Source of the DNA: Callipepla californica brunnescens
Lineage: Eukaryota > Chordata > Aves > Galliformes > Odontophoridae
Direction of reading: 5' to 3'
NCBI GenBank assembly: GCA_023055505.1
Contig: JALIRH010000010.1
Span: 6,330,001 to 6,394,000 of the forward strand
DNA: 64,000 nucleotides
Below the pieces are notes generated by a model. That model saw nothing but the letters and a program-made list of their open reading frames with translations. It was not told the DNA's origin and did no database searches. The translations under genes and the position numbers were made by a program. Below, in pieces: positions 1 through 11,500 of this stretch. Within the stretch, counting starts at the first letter, position 1; each line of letters opens with the position of its first letter.

Positions 1-3000
1 AGAAACTAAGTAAAATTTAGGCACCTAAATACAAGCTTCTGCTGCCATATTTAATGTCCAAGAATAGCTAAATTGCACACTGGGCTGTAACATATGATGG
101 GATGAACACAAAATTCATCTCTTCCTAGGACAAGGTAGAATATGTATCTAATTTAGTACTAGAAGCCTGCATTTAGGTAGATGAGTCACTGTTCACCTTT
201 TTTTTTTTCCCAGAATACATAATTAATTTTGGCTATAATTTCTTGAATCAACCTTGTACTTTGATATCAGAAGTTAAACGCTGTCCTACTTGAGTCTGAC
301 CAGATATTATGATTTTTTTTTAATTATTTTTGCCCCAAATAGCTCCACATCTCCCTTCCTCTTTGTGCATATCAGAAGATATGCTTTGTCTGGTACTATT
401 GCTTCAGAGCCCTTGGCAGCAGCTTGGAAATGGCTGGGATTAGGAATGGTGCAGTGGTTTGTTAAAAGGTCTCCTTTTAGCACTACATTCCTCGGTGGTT
501 TGGTTTGGATTTGTTTGTTTTACTTAATGCTTGTATTTTGTTCCCCCTTCCACAAAATGACTACTGTTAAAGGGTCTTGAACCTGATCTTCCAACAACTC
601 ACCTCACAGGATCGGTATTTCTGTGCTCTGGATTAACACAAACACAGTATCACACAGCGTAGTCACATGCAGCCTTCCTTCCACAGTAAACATATGTTTG
701 CATACGATATTCTGAAGATGAGTACGGTCAGAAATTGTGTTCTCTGTGTAAGGTAGAATTCTAGAAAAGAGGACATAAAATGTATCAGTAATACTCTGCT
801 GTTGTGAATACTACTTTTAAAATGTCACATAGCTGAGAAAATATTTAATTACTGCGGAGAGAGAACAACTTTAAATGTATTTATTCCAGATGCACTAAGA
901 AGACATTAGTTATCACAAATATATACCAGGGATTAATAGGAACACTGAAATGTATTCAAATAAAACCGTTTCTTCCACTGCAATACTATAACAAACGTTT
1001 GACAATGCTATTAGCTCCCTGACACTTAACAACTCTCTTCCACGAATGACCGTAGCAGTATATTATGTAGTTCATCCCTTCATACCTACACAAGAGATTA
1101 CAAGTGGTCTGCTGGATTTAGACTCATTAGTCAACGTAATCCATCCACATGTAACATTCACCTTTTGTGGCTCTCTCTATTAAAAACGGAACTTCGCACC
1201 CTAAAGATTTTCAAGGTTGGCAAGTGCAAATCACATCAGCTAGTGTATAGTCTACTATAGACGCTGCTGAATGATTGTTTTCATACAACTGTAGACAGAG
1301 GGAGCAGAAGCCGGTACGCGATTTTGTCTGACCTGCATCTCACAGGCCACGCATAACACCCAGTCAACCCTATGCCAAACCTAATTTTTTGCTTTTAGCT
1401 ACAAAGACCTATTCCTGAAATCATTAGCTCTTGTTTTGATTTGATTGACTTGAAAGGTAACATCCTCAAAACCCTGAAATGAATTTAATTCTGTTCTTGT
1501 GTTGCAGTTCAAGGGAAAGTTCCATCAGGGAGATGTTCTGTTCTGAGGACAAAGCTGTCACGGGAAATGGCAGAACTTGCTATTGAAACAGCAAACACTG
1601 TTGTCAAAGCTAGTGGTAATATCCACCCCTGCACTCAAGTTTATTACAAAAGTACACTTAAGTATTCATACTTTTCAATATGGAAAAATCCCAAGCCCAA
1701 ACTAAGTAACAAAGCACGGCACAAATCTGCTTCTTGATAGTCAGTGCAGAAGGAGAACATTAAGCTGGGGGAAGCATTACTGTGCTGTGGTTTGTGCAAG
1801 CACGCAGAGAGGAGAGGGGGTTTCAGATTAGGTTGAAAACCAGCTTCTGGAAATTACTGAGCTTGGCAGTACTGATTTAATCCCTTGGAACCTTTTCCTT
1901 ATCTGCAATGAAAGACACACGTTTTAACAGTAATTCTAAACCTAACATTCAATGTGAGCTATAACAACAGGCAAAACTGAACTCCTATAAAACATTCAAC
2001 CACAGATAAACTTTCAAAGAGTTACGCATGACTGCCAAGAAGTTAGCTACTGATATCTCTGAGTGTTCATGGGATAAATTTGGCTCTCTTGAAGTAGTGC
2101 CCAAACAGATGGGCCAGTTGTCAAAGCTAAAAATGAGCTTCCAAAGTGCTCAAGAAGGTGCAATGGCACTGCCGCAGTTCCTGATGTCAGAGGACAAGGA
2201 AGAAAAGTTACTTTGTATTCGGCACATTCTCAGTGCATTGATATAATAAAGTAACCAAAATTACTAATGGAGTTTGCAGAGGAAACATTATACTAGGAGA
2301 GAAGACCTGAGAACGGTTGTGGCCCTGTGCTGGAAAAACCACCCTCTTATGTTGGTTCAACCTAGTAGTTCAGCAGAGCAATTCTCTGCTATTGCTACTA
2401 TGACAGAAGATGGTGGAAAGATGTGGTACTGTTTCTCTTTGTGTAACCATCTTTAAGAAATGATAGAGATATGTTTTAGACAGGTTAAAACACTAAGCAG
2501 ACAAAATACTTTAATTAAAACAAGGGGTAATATGTGGAAGGGTGGAATAAAAGAAAAATCCAAGGAAAGTCCTCCACAATTTTTAGAGATAATCACAGAT
2601 AGTTTGGATTTTTTAAACTTTGTCAGTAATAACTATGAAAGTTTACTCTAATTAAAGGCGTAATTTTATCACATTAATCAAGTGCTGTGGCTCTAAATAG
2701 CACACAGGCTTTTGAAAACTGAAGAGCTTGATTTTCTGAATGCGGGGTGCATTCTGAATAGCTTGAATCTGTTTTTCAGGATGTATTTTTAATTTTACTT
2801 GACAAACACCTGGATCTGACTAGGAATAATAGAAAACTGACATTTTTTAGAGAAAACATAAACCTATTCAGTTGAAGATTGAAGAATGCCTAGAAATTAG
2901 GCTTTGGAGAAATTCAGATCTTAGCTTCTGCAGGAGATTAACCCCTGTTCTAAGTATCAAAAAATAGACTAGGCAGCTTAGGTGTATTCATAACAAAGAT

Positions 3001-4470
3001 GAAGCCAATTCACACAGTTCAAGAAGTATTTTGGTGCGAGGACTCAGCAGAAATCTGCTAGCATTTTAGTACCAGTATTATTAACTGTTAGCAATTACTG
3101 GGCTTGTACTTGTTCAAAGAGAGAATTGAAATGCTACTCTCAAGTAGAGTCCAGGTCAAATGCTCTCAGATTTCTTCAGTCAAGCTCTGGCAATATCTCT
3201 TATTCTTCAAGTTGTTTGAAAGGAGAGAGTAAGTCAGACGAAACTAGTTCCACATTCTCATCTATTCAACGCTTCCTGCGCTGCACTGAGGCAATCCCCT
3301 AGGTCTTTCTGTGCCTCAGTTTTGTGATGACTGCATTTCATCATTAGAGAAAAAAAGCACACAAAGCAGAAGGCACAAGGATGGTATGCCGTAAGATTGC
3401 TGCTTTTATTACTACATTCAAGTGAAATATCAGCGTTTCATTTTTGTTGATCTTTTTCCTGCAAGTGACTCTTTTACTGCTATGACTCATTAGAAACCTA
3501 GCAAAGTTACTTTGAAGCAAATAAGTGTTTGATAATATTCTAATTGTGTTTTTCTATTTGCTTTCCTTTTAAAGCCAGTTATGTGACAAAGCCTAAGGCA
3601 CAAAAGTCTACCATGTACACTCAAAACATACTTTCCTTTCCTGGTTGAACTTTTAAAATGCTGATTAGTAGCAGCATGCAATTGCTGCTTGAAGGTCCTT
3701 ATCTCTTCCTGGGCCCAATTTTCCACCCAGAACACACACACACTTGTCCTTCCTCCTAATCTTTTGAAGAAAGTGGAGCTTCATATGTCATATATACACC
3801 AGTGAATCGGTCAGACAAAAATTAGTCTGGCCTTTGCAAATGTATTTAAAAAAAGCTCTCTGCAAGCAACAGACAAATCAAATCAATCATCTGACAGTGT
3901 AAAATTCCAGAGCTGTTTGCCAGTCTCTGTATATAAGAATTCTCAATCAACTCACATTTGCACTTCTGCTGTCAGCAGAACACAGAATGAACTGTTCCAA
4001 AGACAAGGGATCCTTAGTTTCATTGAGAAAAACAAAACAAAAAAATGTCCTGCAAAATCATCTGCAACTCAGCTAAAATGAAAACTGATTATTGCTTCTA
4101 TTTCAGGGGAAAAAAAACCCATATCTTTCTCCAACTGAAAAATTTGGCTTGCGTGTGAGGATTTCTTCAGTGGGCTCAGGAAAACAGCACTCTCTAGTCT
4201 CACCAGTCTGAGATCTCAGCCCTGCTTCTGAGCTAGCCAAGGAAAATCAGGTTTCTACAAACTACATACAGCTGTTTCTGCCAGGGCTTGAACCCAACCT
4301 CTGAATTATTTTACCTTTCTATCCTAGTCAATGGTTTACATGATTTTATGCATTCTGCTTCATGCTGTGAAACCGTACTTCATGCAGCAAGGGGGTATTT
4401 TTATTTATAACAGGATGAATGCTGATATGAACAGCCTTGGAACCACCATGTAGGGTAGCATCGTGTGCTG
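1..4470. other. Upstream intergenic sequence, no supported gene
   Basis: This is AT-rich single-copy-looking sequence upstream of the GRB14 promoter. The open frames in it are short, lack splice-supported partners and resemble no family I recognise. Three short open stretches between 2028 and 2651 share one frame but are separated by several stops, so I do not call a gene. No CR1, mariner or LTR copy was recognised. Distal regulatory sequence could lie here, but I see no specific motif cluster to support one. Confidence 0.6.
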
Positions 4471-4983
4471 CTGAAGCAGGGCCGGAGTTGCCCGCAAGGA
4501 GCAACCTTCCCGCTCTGCTCTGAGCGGGCCGCAGCCGAACACGAGCCGTCGGCCCAGCTGGGAAGCCAGCCCTTCCCCAGGCAGCCTGCTCGGCACTAAG
4601 GTAACGGCTTTATTTGCTCACTCCATATTTCTGCAAGGCGTAATCGTGAATTCCCGACCTCGCAGAGGGATTGAGCAGTCTGTTAGCGACCTGTAAGTCG
4701 CTGAGAGCGCTGCCGGGGCAGGTTGGCTGCAGACGGCGGCAGCGGTGGGACCGGGGGATGCCGAGGTGCTGCCAGACACAAGGAAGCGTTACCTCAGCCG
4801 TGAGGCGCAGAAGCCGAGCCCCGCGGCGGGCGGTACCCGGGGCCGATGCCGCCGTCGGGCGCCGCTCGGCCGCGCGCCGCCTCCTGAGGCGCGGAGCGGG
4901 GCGGCCCCTCCCTAAGCGCCGACCCTCCCCGACGCCCTGAGTGGGGCGGGTGGTTCCGGGGCCGCGCACCTGCTCGCGCCGCC

Positions 4984-5541
4984 ATGGAGGGAGCAGCCGC
5001 GAGGGCACGGGTCGCCGCCTCCTCCTCCTGCCCGCTGCGGCGCGGAGACGGCGGCCGCCCGCCCCCGCCGCCCGCGCACGTGTGTGCCGGGGAAGGCGCT
5101 CGGTACCGCACGCCGCCCGGGTGGCGCTTACCCCCTCCCCTCCACCTCCTCTCTCCTCCGCCGCAGAGCAGCCTCCCGCCGGCGGCGCAGGGGCCGTTGG
5201 CCGACGTGCAGCCCGCGCGCAGCCGGGACGTCCCCGCCGCCGATGGCTGCCCCGCGGCCCTGCGCACCGCCCGGCGCCGGGCGGACGGCGGAGCCCTCGG
5301 GAGCTGGCTCTCGCGGCGCGGGGCGCTCCCCGAGGCCGCTCCCCCGGGCTCCGAGCGGGGAGCCGCCGCCGTCGCCCCCCGACAGGTGAGGCTGGGGGCC
5401 AACGGGAGGGAGCTGCGGTGGAAGGGGCGGCCCGGCACGGCGTGCGCGGGGTGCGAAGTTGCCTCGCGGTGCTGCAAATGCTCAGCTCCTCTGCGAGAGG
5501 GGCTGGCGCTGGGGAGGGGGAAGGGGGGAGTGATGAGTTAA
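4984..5541 (+). other. Open frame from a perfect-Kozak ATG overlapping GRB14 exon 1
   Basis: ATG at 4984 lies in GCCGCCATGG, a better initiation context than that of the GRB14 ATG at 5243. The frame stays open for 185 codons and overlaps exon 1 in a different frame. It may be an upstream ORF limiting GRB14 translation. It may be the true N-terminal frame if the six-C run at 5375-5380 carries one base too many. Or it may lie upstream of transcription initiation and be irrelevant. The composition is GC-rich and of low complexity, so openness alone means little. Confidence 0.35.
5243..5385 (+). CDS. GRB14: GRB14 coding exon 1 (start codon uncertain)
   Basis: The exon ends at a good donor (CAG then GTGAGG) with a two-base overhang that completes an Arg codon in exon 2, giving SPPDR-RKKTEG where mammals have AADR-RKKK. 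ATG at 5243 is the only in-frame ATG and starts 47 full codons rich in Pro, Arg, Gly and Ala. Its Kozak context is mediocre (C at -3, G at +4). The mammalian N-terminus is longer, about 64 residues, and shows little similarity in this frame. The neighbouring frame, open from ATG 4984, looks more like GRB14 upstream of a six-C run at 5375-5380 but is out of phase with exon 2. The donor is well supported; the start is not. Confidence 0.6.
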
Positions 5542-8500
5542 AGGCGAGCGGGAGGGCTCCCAGTCCCAGCTGGTGGTCCCGGAACGTAATGAAAAGTTAC
5601 TAGGTGGGATTTTATGAAACGGGGTTCACGCGGAGCATCTCCCGCTGTCCCCTTTTCTTAAAAGAGGTTTCTCAGTTGGAGGCGAAGAGAGGCGGCGTTG
5701 CCCGCTCGGAGCGAAACGTGCCGCTCTGCTTCGGAGGCAGCGGCTGCGGGCAGCGCCGGGCGGAGCGAGCCCCCTTCGTGCCGCCGGGCTCAGGTCCGGA
5801 CCCGCTGGGGGTGACCCTCGAAGGCATGCAGCTCTGCTTTGGCTCGAGGAACGCGTGAGATGGGCTTTTTGTGCCGCGTCTGATCGGTCTGGATAGACTG
5901 GAGTTCAGGATGTATTGAAAGACTGCATGAGATAGTTTTTACTCTTTTTTGATGCTAGTGAACGTTCCGTGTGGGTTTCCAGAAAGAGAACCATTGCTCT
6001 GCTACCGTACTTAGATGGCTTTCCATACTCTTATGCCAATCAGTATGCAACATCTAGAACAGCAATGATGAATGCAAGAAAGTTAAACATTAAGCTCGGA
6101 GATATCAGCTCACGCGTGCAGAAGAGTCTAGTTATGTGTTGGCAGACTAAAGTACCTGGGGTGCTTTGGGTTCTGCTCCCTGAATGAAATCAAGCAGAAA
6201 AAGTCCTCCTTGATATTTTTTGTGTGAGGCAACTGTGTCCTGTAACACAGCATCATCACCGTGTAATACTGTAATACTTTGTGCTGGTGCCTAATGGAGC
6301 TCTTCTGCAAGTACAGTAGTGATCATCTTCCCAGCTCCTGCAAGTGCTGCTTGCTATTTGTGACACAATTAGATTTAAGTTGCCAGAAGCTACTGAGACA
6401 TTTGTTTGGTGATGGAGCTATGGAGATTCAAACACAAAAGTAATTAGTGACAGAAATGGGTGTATTGCTCCGCACTGCTATGTCTGGTCAGTCACTTAAA
6501 CTCCTGATTTTGGAGGAAACAAAGTTTCAGTTTGTTTAATATATAGTTGTGAAGTGCTAGGGAAGTATTACCGAGAAGTTACATGCCTCTGCTGTTGTAA
6601 TATTTGTACATAGGGAATGGCATGAATGCAGGAACAACAAAATATTTACCAATGTCCTTAGGAGCCAATATAAATATATCCCCGCTCTTACTCTGCAGAG
6701 ACTTACACATATTCAAACAACTTTATATTCAGAGCTAAATACTTGGATTGCTTTCAAATAGAGTTAAGCACTGTATGTTAATAGATTCAGCCTACTGATT
6801 AAAAAATAACTGCACAAAAATGCTAATTGCTGCAACCAGCAACTATTGGGGTATTAATGCCTTAGTATGACATGCAATGTAGCTGGTTACTGCAATTGTA
6901 ATGGCAGTTTTTGTGACAGTCATTATTCTGTATTTTATTGATCAGGAGGAAAAAGACAGAAGGCAAGATTTTGGAAATCCCATCGATTCCAAATCCTTTT
7001 CCTGAGCTATGCTGTTCTCCATTTGCATCAGTTTTGTCAGCAAGTCTGTTGCCCAAGGCAACTTCGAGAACTAAACAGGTAAGATTTATGAATTATCATT
7101 TGACAAATACTAAATTGGTTTCATGAAGGCTTGAAGAATACTCAAGTTACCTATTAAAATATGTTTTTTTAGTAAGGATGTGTATATATATATATTTTAA
7201 TAAGGAAGTAAGGGTTTCTGTAATTTGGTGAAATTTTCTCAGTACACCATTACTGGTTATAGATTTTGAAATCTCATTTTCTGTGACTTAGAAATTGACT
7301 GTTCTTTCACAGACCATGAGTGTGACTGTGCAATTTTTTTCTTTATAAAGTGGAATGAAGGGGAGACAGTATTTTACATTCTTAAATAAGAAGTTCATTT
7401 TTTCCTTCCTTTCTACCTTCAATTATTGCCATTAGTGCTATAACATGGAGGGTTTTGACGATCACTGAACAGCTCCTTTTATCTGGAGGTCTAATTATGC
7501 TATGATAATTGAATGAAAAAGAAACTGTCAGGGAAGGAATAAATGCTGTGTACATGGTATGCTTTATATGCATGTGCATAGTTGATATTATATATAAGTG
7601 TATATCTGTGTATTTTTTGTGCACATGTTTATAAGTACTGTTACACACGTGTATAACGTGAGCATTCTTACTATGCTTCTATAAACACCCTAAAATGCAA
7701 GTGAAGGGGCATACTGACAGACCTGGTGGTGATCCTCGTGGAGTGTATTCCTTGTCCCGGGCAGGGATAGAAGATGAGGAAGAGGAGCTTCTGATTAACA
7801 GAAATTGTGGTTGTTGAAGACTTGTTTTACTCTTTGAAAACTTACCTGTCTCATTTCTCTCTTCCGGTTTTTGACACTGGAAATAATTCTAACATGGAGC
7901 ATTCATGCAATTAAAGGTGCCACCTCTTTCATGTTCTGGTGTCAGTGGTCTGTGAGATTTCTGTTTTAATAATTTTAGGGACAGCCATGGAGGTGTGAAA
8001 GCTTATACTGCTGATATTTATTCAGGTTTTTTTATTATTATTTTTTTCTATTTCCAGCATGAATTTGTATATAAGTTAATGCTTCTCACAATTGTACTGG
8101 CTTTTCTGAAAGTGACCAGCCATGGGTGTTTGTGTGCGCCTGCTGTAAAGAACAGATGCCAGAGACTTAACTAGCAAATATCTGGATTGTTGCATTAATG
8201 AGAAACATTTTTTGTTGTTGTTGTTGTTTTGGTTCCATCACCTCCACAGATCTTGCCATGTATTACATATTCTCTAAAACTAACTGTGGTGGCTTTCTGG
8301 ATTATTTATATTGCCTTGTCTTTTTTCTGTCAACAGCAATACTAATTCGAAGTATTTCTGGTCAGTTTATATGTAAACATGGCTGATGCAGTAGAGTAGA
8401 ATCATGCTAGTTTCATGCCTAGGCAAGGCTGTAGTATTCATAGTCTCAGAGAGGCAGGAAAAACACCATCTTTCAGAACATAAGGACAGAAAGCCACATT

Positions 8501-11500
8501 TAAAAAAATTGTTCACGCTACTCATGTTGCTAGCTTAAATTGCTCTCAATGTGGCAATCTTTTTGCTTGCAACTGAAAGGTATAGATTTCCCAAGCATGA
8601 ATTAATATGCAAAGGGCAACTGTCTGCTTTTGTGGTCTGTCATAGTTAAAATTACTGACTGGTGTGATCAGTTAAGGCAGCTAAATGTAAGATTCAGGCT
8701 CTCAGAAACTGAAGTTCCTGGCTTCACAGATTTCACTTCTATTTCTTCTTAAGCACTCTTGTTATACCTTTTATGATAGTTTCTCTTTGCAGTCTTTCAA
8801 TTTCTCCTGGTTTTCTACTAAATAATGTAGTGTTCTGTAGTAGAAGCAGGATCAAGAACAGCTGTTTTATTTGCCGTGGTGAGTTAAACCTACAATAGCA
8901 TGCATGGAGGATCTGATCCATCTTCCAGAGTGCTGAAAATTTAGTGTCATTGTTTTCTGGAGGCGTGTTTACAAGACCATAGTTAAAGCCTTTTACCTAG
9001 GTGCCTGTGTATGGCCACCGTTAGAGAAATGGCACTGGGCTAGGCAGACCATTTGTCAGACTCAGCATGACTGGTCTTTTGTTATTAATCTAATGTTATT
9101 AAAGTCTAAGTTTAAATGGCAACTACTGAGTTAAACTCATATACCTGAAATTCAAGTTAAAGTCTTCTAGTACCTTTGTGAAATTACTTAACTGTGAAAA
9201 GGAGAGGGAGTGAATGCTAAGTGGATCTGCAAATAGGAGGAGCAAACTGGCTTTGGCTTTGACTTCCAACAGTTGAATGTAGAGGCCGTGCTTGGAAGCA
9301 TGGTATTTCCATACCATGTTCTGTTTTTGCATACTTTGCAACAACTCTGTCTGCACTCACCTAATCAGTGTGTACTGAAACCTCTAACTGAGTATAGCCT
9401 CAGGGTCACACATATTCCTGTTGCAGTTTCCTAACTTGAGAGATCAGTGAGCTAAAGTTAAGCACTCTTTATTTCTTGTTCTTATACTACTTTTTTGTTC
9501 TTTGTTTACAATGTTGAAAGCTGTCAGAATATTTGAATATTTTCTCTGTAATGATCTATATATGTTTTCAATTATTCTTATTTTAGATTGCTTTCTTTCT
9601 GATTTAGTTTGAGCTATGCTTTTAATTTCAGGAATAATAAAGAAAAATTATAGAGTGAATTTCTACTTATGTCTAATAGGTAACTATTACCAAAATATTT
9701 ATTTCTAAAATAAAACTCTTCTATTTTATCTTTATCTCCAGAAAAGATATTCTATTTCTAGGGAATAAAAGGAGTTGTCAGAAATATCGGTGACATTGCC
9801 ACTCCCATAACATCTATGACATCTGAAGGGATGGAATGCTTAAATATCTTTCTTTTTCAAAATATTTTACTAACATTATTTTGAACTCTCATTTTCCTTA
9901 GCTGAAGTTCTTACTGTCTTTTCATGTTGTTGCCATGAACCTCTTAAAACACTGAATCTGCTGCTTGAGCAACATGTCTGTTTGTGGGGCTGACTTACTG
10001 GAAATAAGTTTGTGAAAGCAAAATGGTAAAAGCCACATAGCAGAATAGTGGGTTGCCTCTGTGCTTGGAAAATGGGACATCTGTGTGTTTGAACATTGTT
10101 CCATCTGCCTCATCAACACAGCTGTTGGTCTTATTTTTCCTCTGTTTGGAAAGTGTTTTGTGTTATATCCTCGAAGACTCATAATCCTGACATGTTAACA
10201 ATAATTAAAATGAGCTTACTTTCAGAGGCAAACTTGACTATTTATTTTCTTTACCTCTCCCTCTCTTTCTCTCTTTTAAAAATGAAGTGAGAGGGAAATT
10301 ATGGGGATCAAAATAAGAAATGACAGCACAGAGTTAGTATAGTGAGAAATATGATTCTCCCAGAGGAGGAACTGGGAATGGAAAGAAGAAGCTTCAATTG
10401 AGCATGCTGAGACACGTGCTTTTGATATAAACAGCATTTTATTTGAAGGAGCAGCTTATTCTGAATGTCATTTCCAAGCAAGTGGACGAAAATAAGATTT
10501 TCAGGAGTAGTCAACATGGATTCATGAAGGGGAAATCATGGTTGACCAGTCTGCCAATGGGGTGCATTAAAAAGAGCGTGGCTAGCAAGTCGAGGGAGGT
10601 GACAATTCAAGGAGCAGTGGGCACAGCCTGGAACATAGGGAGTTCCATATGAACATGAGGAAAAAGTTCTTTATTTTGACAAAGCCCTGAAACAAACTGC
10701 CCATGGAGATGGTGGAGTCTCCTTCTCTGGAGATACCTCCTGGATGCTTTCCTCTGCAACCTACTGTAGGGCAGCTGTTTTGGAAGTGGGCTGGATGACT
10801 TCTAGAGGTCTCTTCCAACTGCTATGATTCGGTGCGAAGGGCACAGTGGGAAATGTTGCCTTTCTTGACACTATTTAGGTGTTTGCTATTATTAGATGAA
10901 ACTGGTGAGTTCACATGTGGAAACCTAATTGTATCTTGGAGTCCATGTTCTGTAGGGTCTGTTAAGGAACAGAACATGTAAAACAGTTGTGCATTTGGTG
11001 TTTTAATTTTCAAAATTAATAACTGATACTATTGTCTCCAATTAAGATCAAAATGGATATAAGTAGAGGAAAACGTTTCTGTAGGAAATAATAACTTTCT
11101 ATTGGTTAGTATACTTCCAGCTTTCTTTGATCAAATCAACTAAAACCAACTTACTATAGATTTGAGTCTTCTGGAAAGCAAAACCTCAATAGTTTTCACT
11201 GGAGTGCCAGTTCTTCCCCTGTTCAAGGATAAGCCAAAAAAGTATTTCATCACAAAAGTAGTTCAAGGTAATTAGTGCCGTGTTTCTTTAAATTCAATTA
11301 GAAGTGCAAAAATAAATCTGAAGTGAATCTCAAGGGGAAGAACAATCAATTTTTTTTGGTATATTTTCTGCCTCATGTCTTTATTGATATTCTAAACATG
11401 TAGATATTTTTATCATTTAGAATCCAAATACATTCCCATAGTGTTATTTCCAGGAAATCATTTGTGTAAAACAAAACAAAACAAAAACCTCAAATACATC

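Larger units (their letters stand above)
4480..5860 (+). promoter_or_regulatory. GRB14: CpG island promoter of GRB14
   Basis: Base composition changes sharply from AT-rich to strongly GC- and CpG-rich over about 1.4 kb, densest from 4690 to 5500. The island encloses exon 1. Visible motifs are a GC box (GGGGCGGG, 4943-4950), a CACGTG E-box (5077-5082) and a GCCGCCATGG site at 4978-4987 that fits both a YY1 core and a Kozak start. There is no well-placed TATA box, so dispersed initiation typical of CpG island promoters is likely. The transcription start cannot be fixed from sequence alone. The - strand is also open over long stretches, which is expected of GC-rich DNA, so a divergent transcript is possible but unsupported. 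Confidence 0.85.

Noticed and set aside
2028..2651. Three consecutive open stretches in one frame upstream of GRB14
   Set aside because: They are separated by several in-frame stops, show no splice signals that would join them and match no family I know. Chance in AT-rich DNA is the simpler reading.
5130..5165. Pyrimidine tract ending CCGCCGCAG in the leader as a splice acceptor of exon 1
   Set aside because: It looks like a usable acceptor, but no convincing upstream donor or 5' exon was found, and pyrimidine-rich runs are common in this GC-rich leader.
4794..5477. 227-codon open frame on the - strand across the CpG island
   Set aside because: Pro/Arg/Ala/Gly-rich low-complexity frames are expected on both strands of CpG islands. 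Nothing supports a divergent protein-coding gene.
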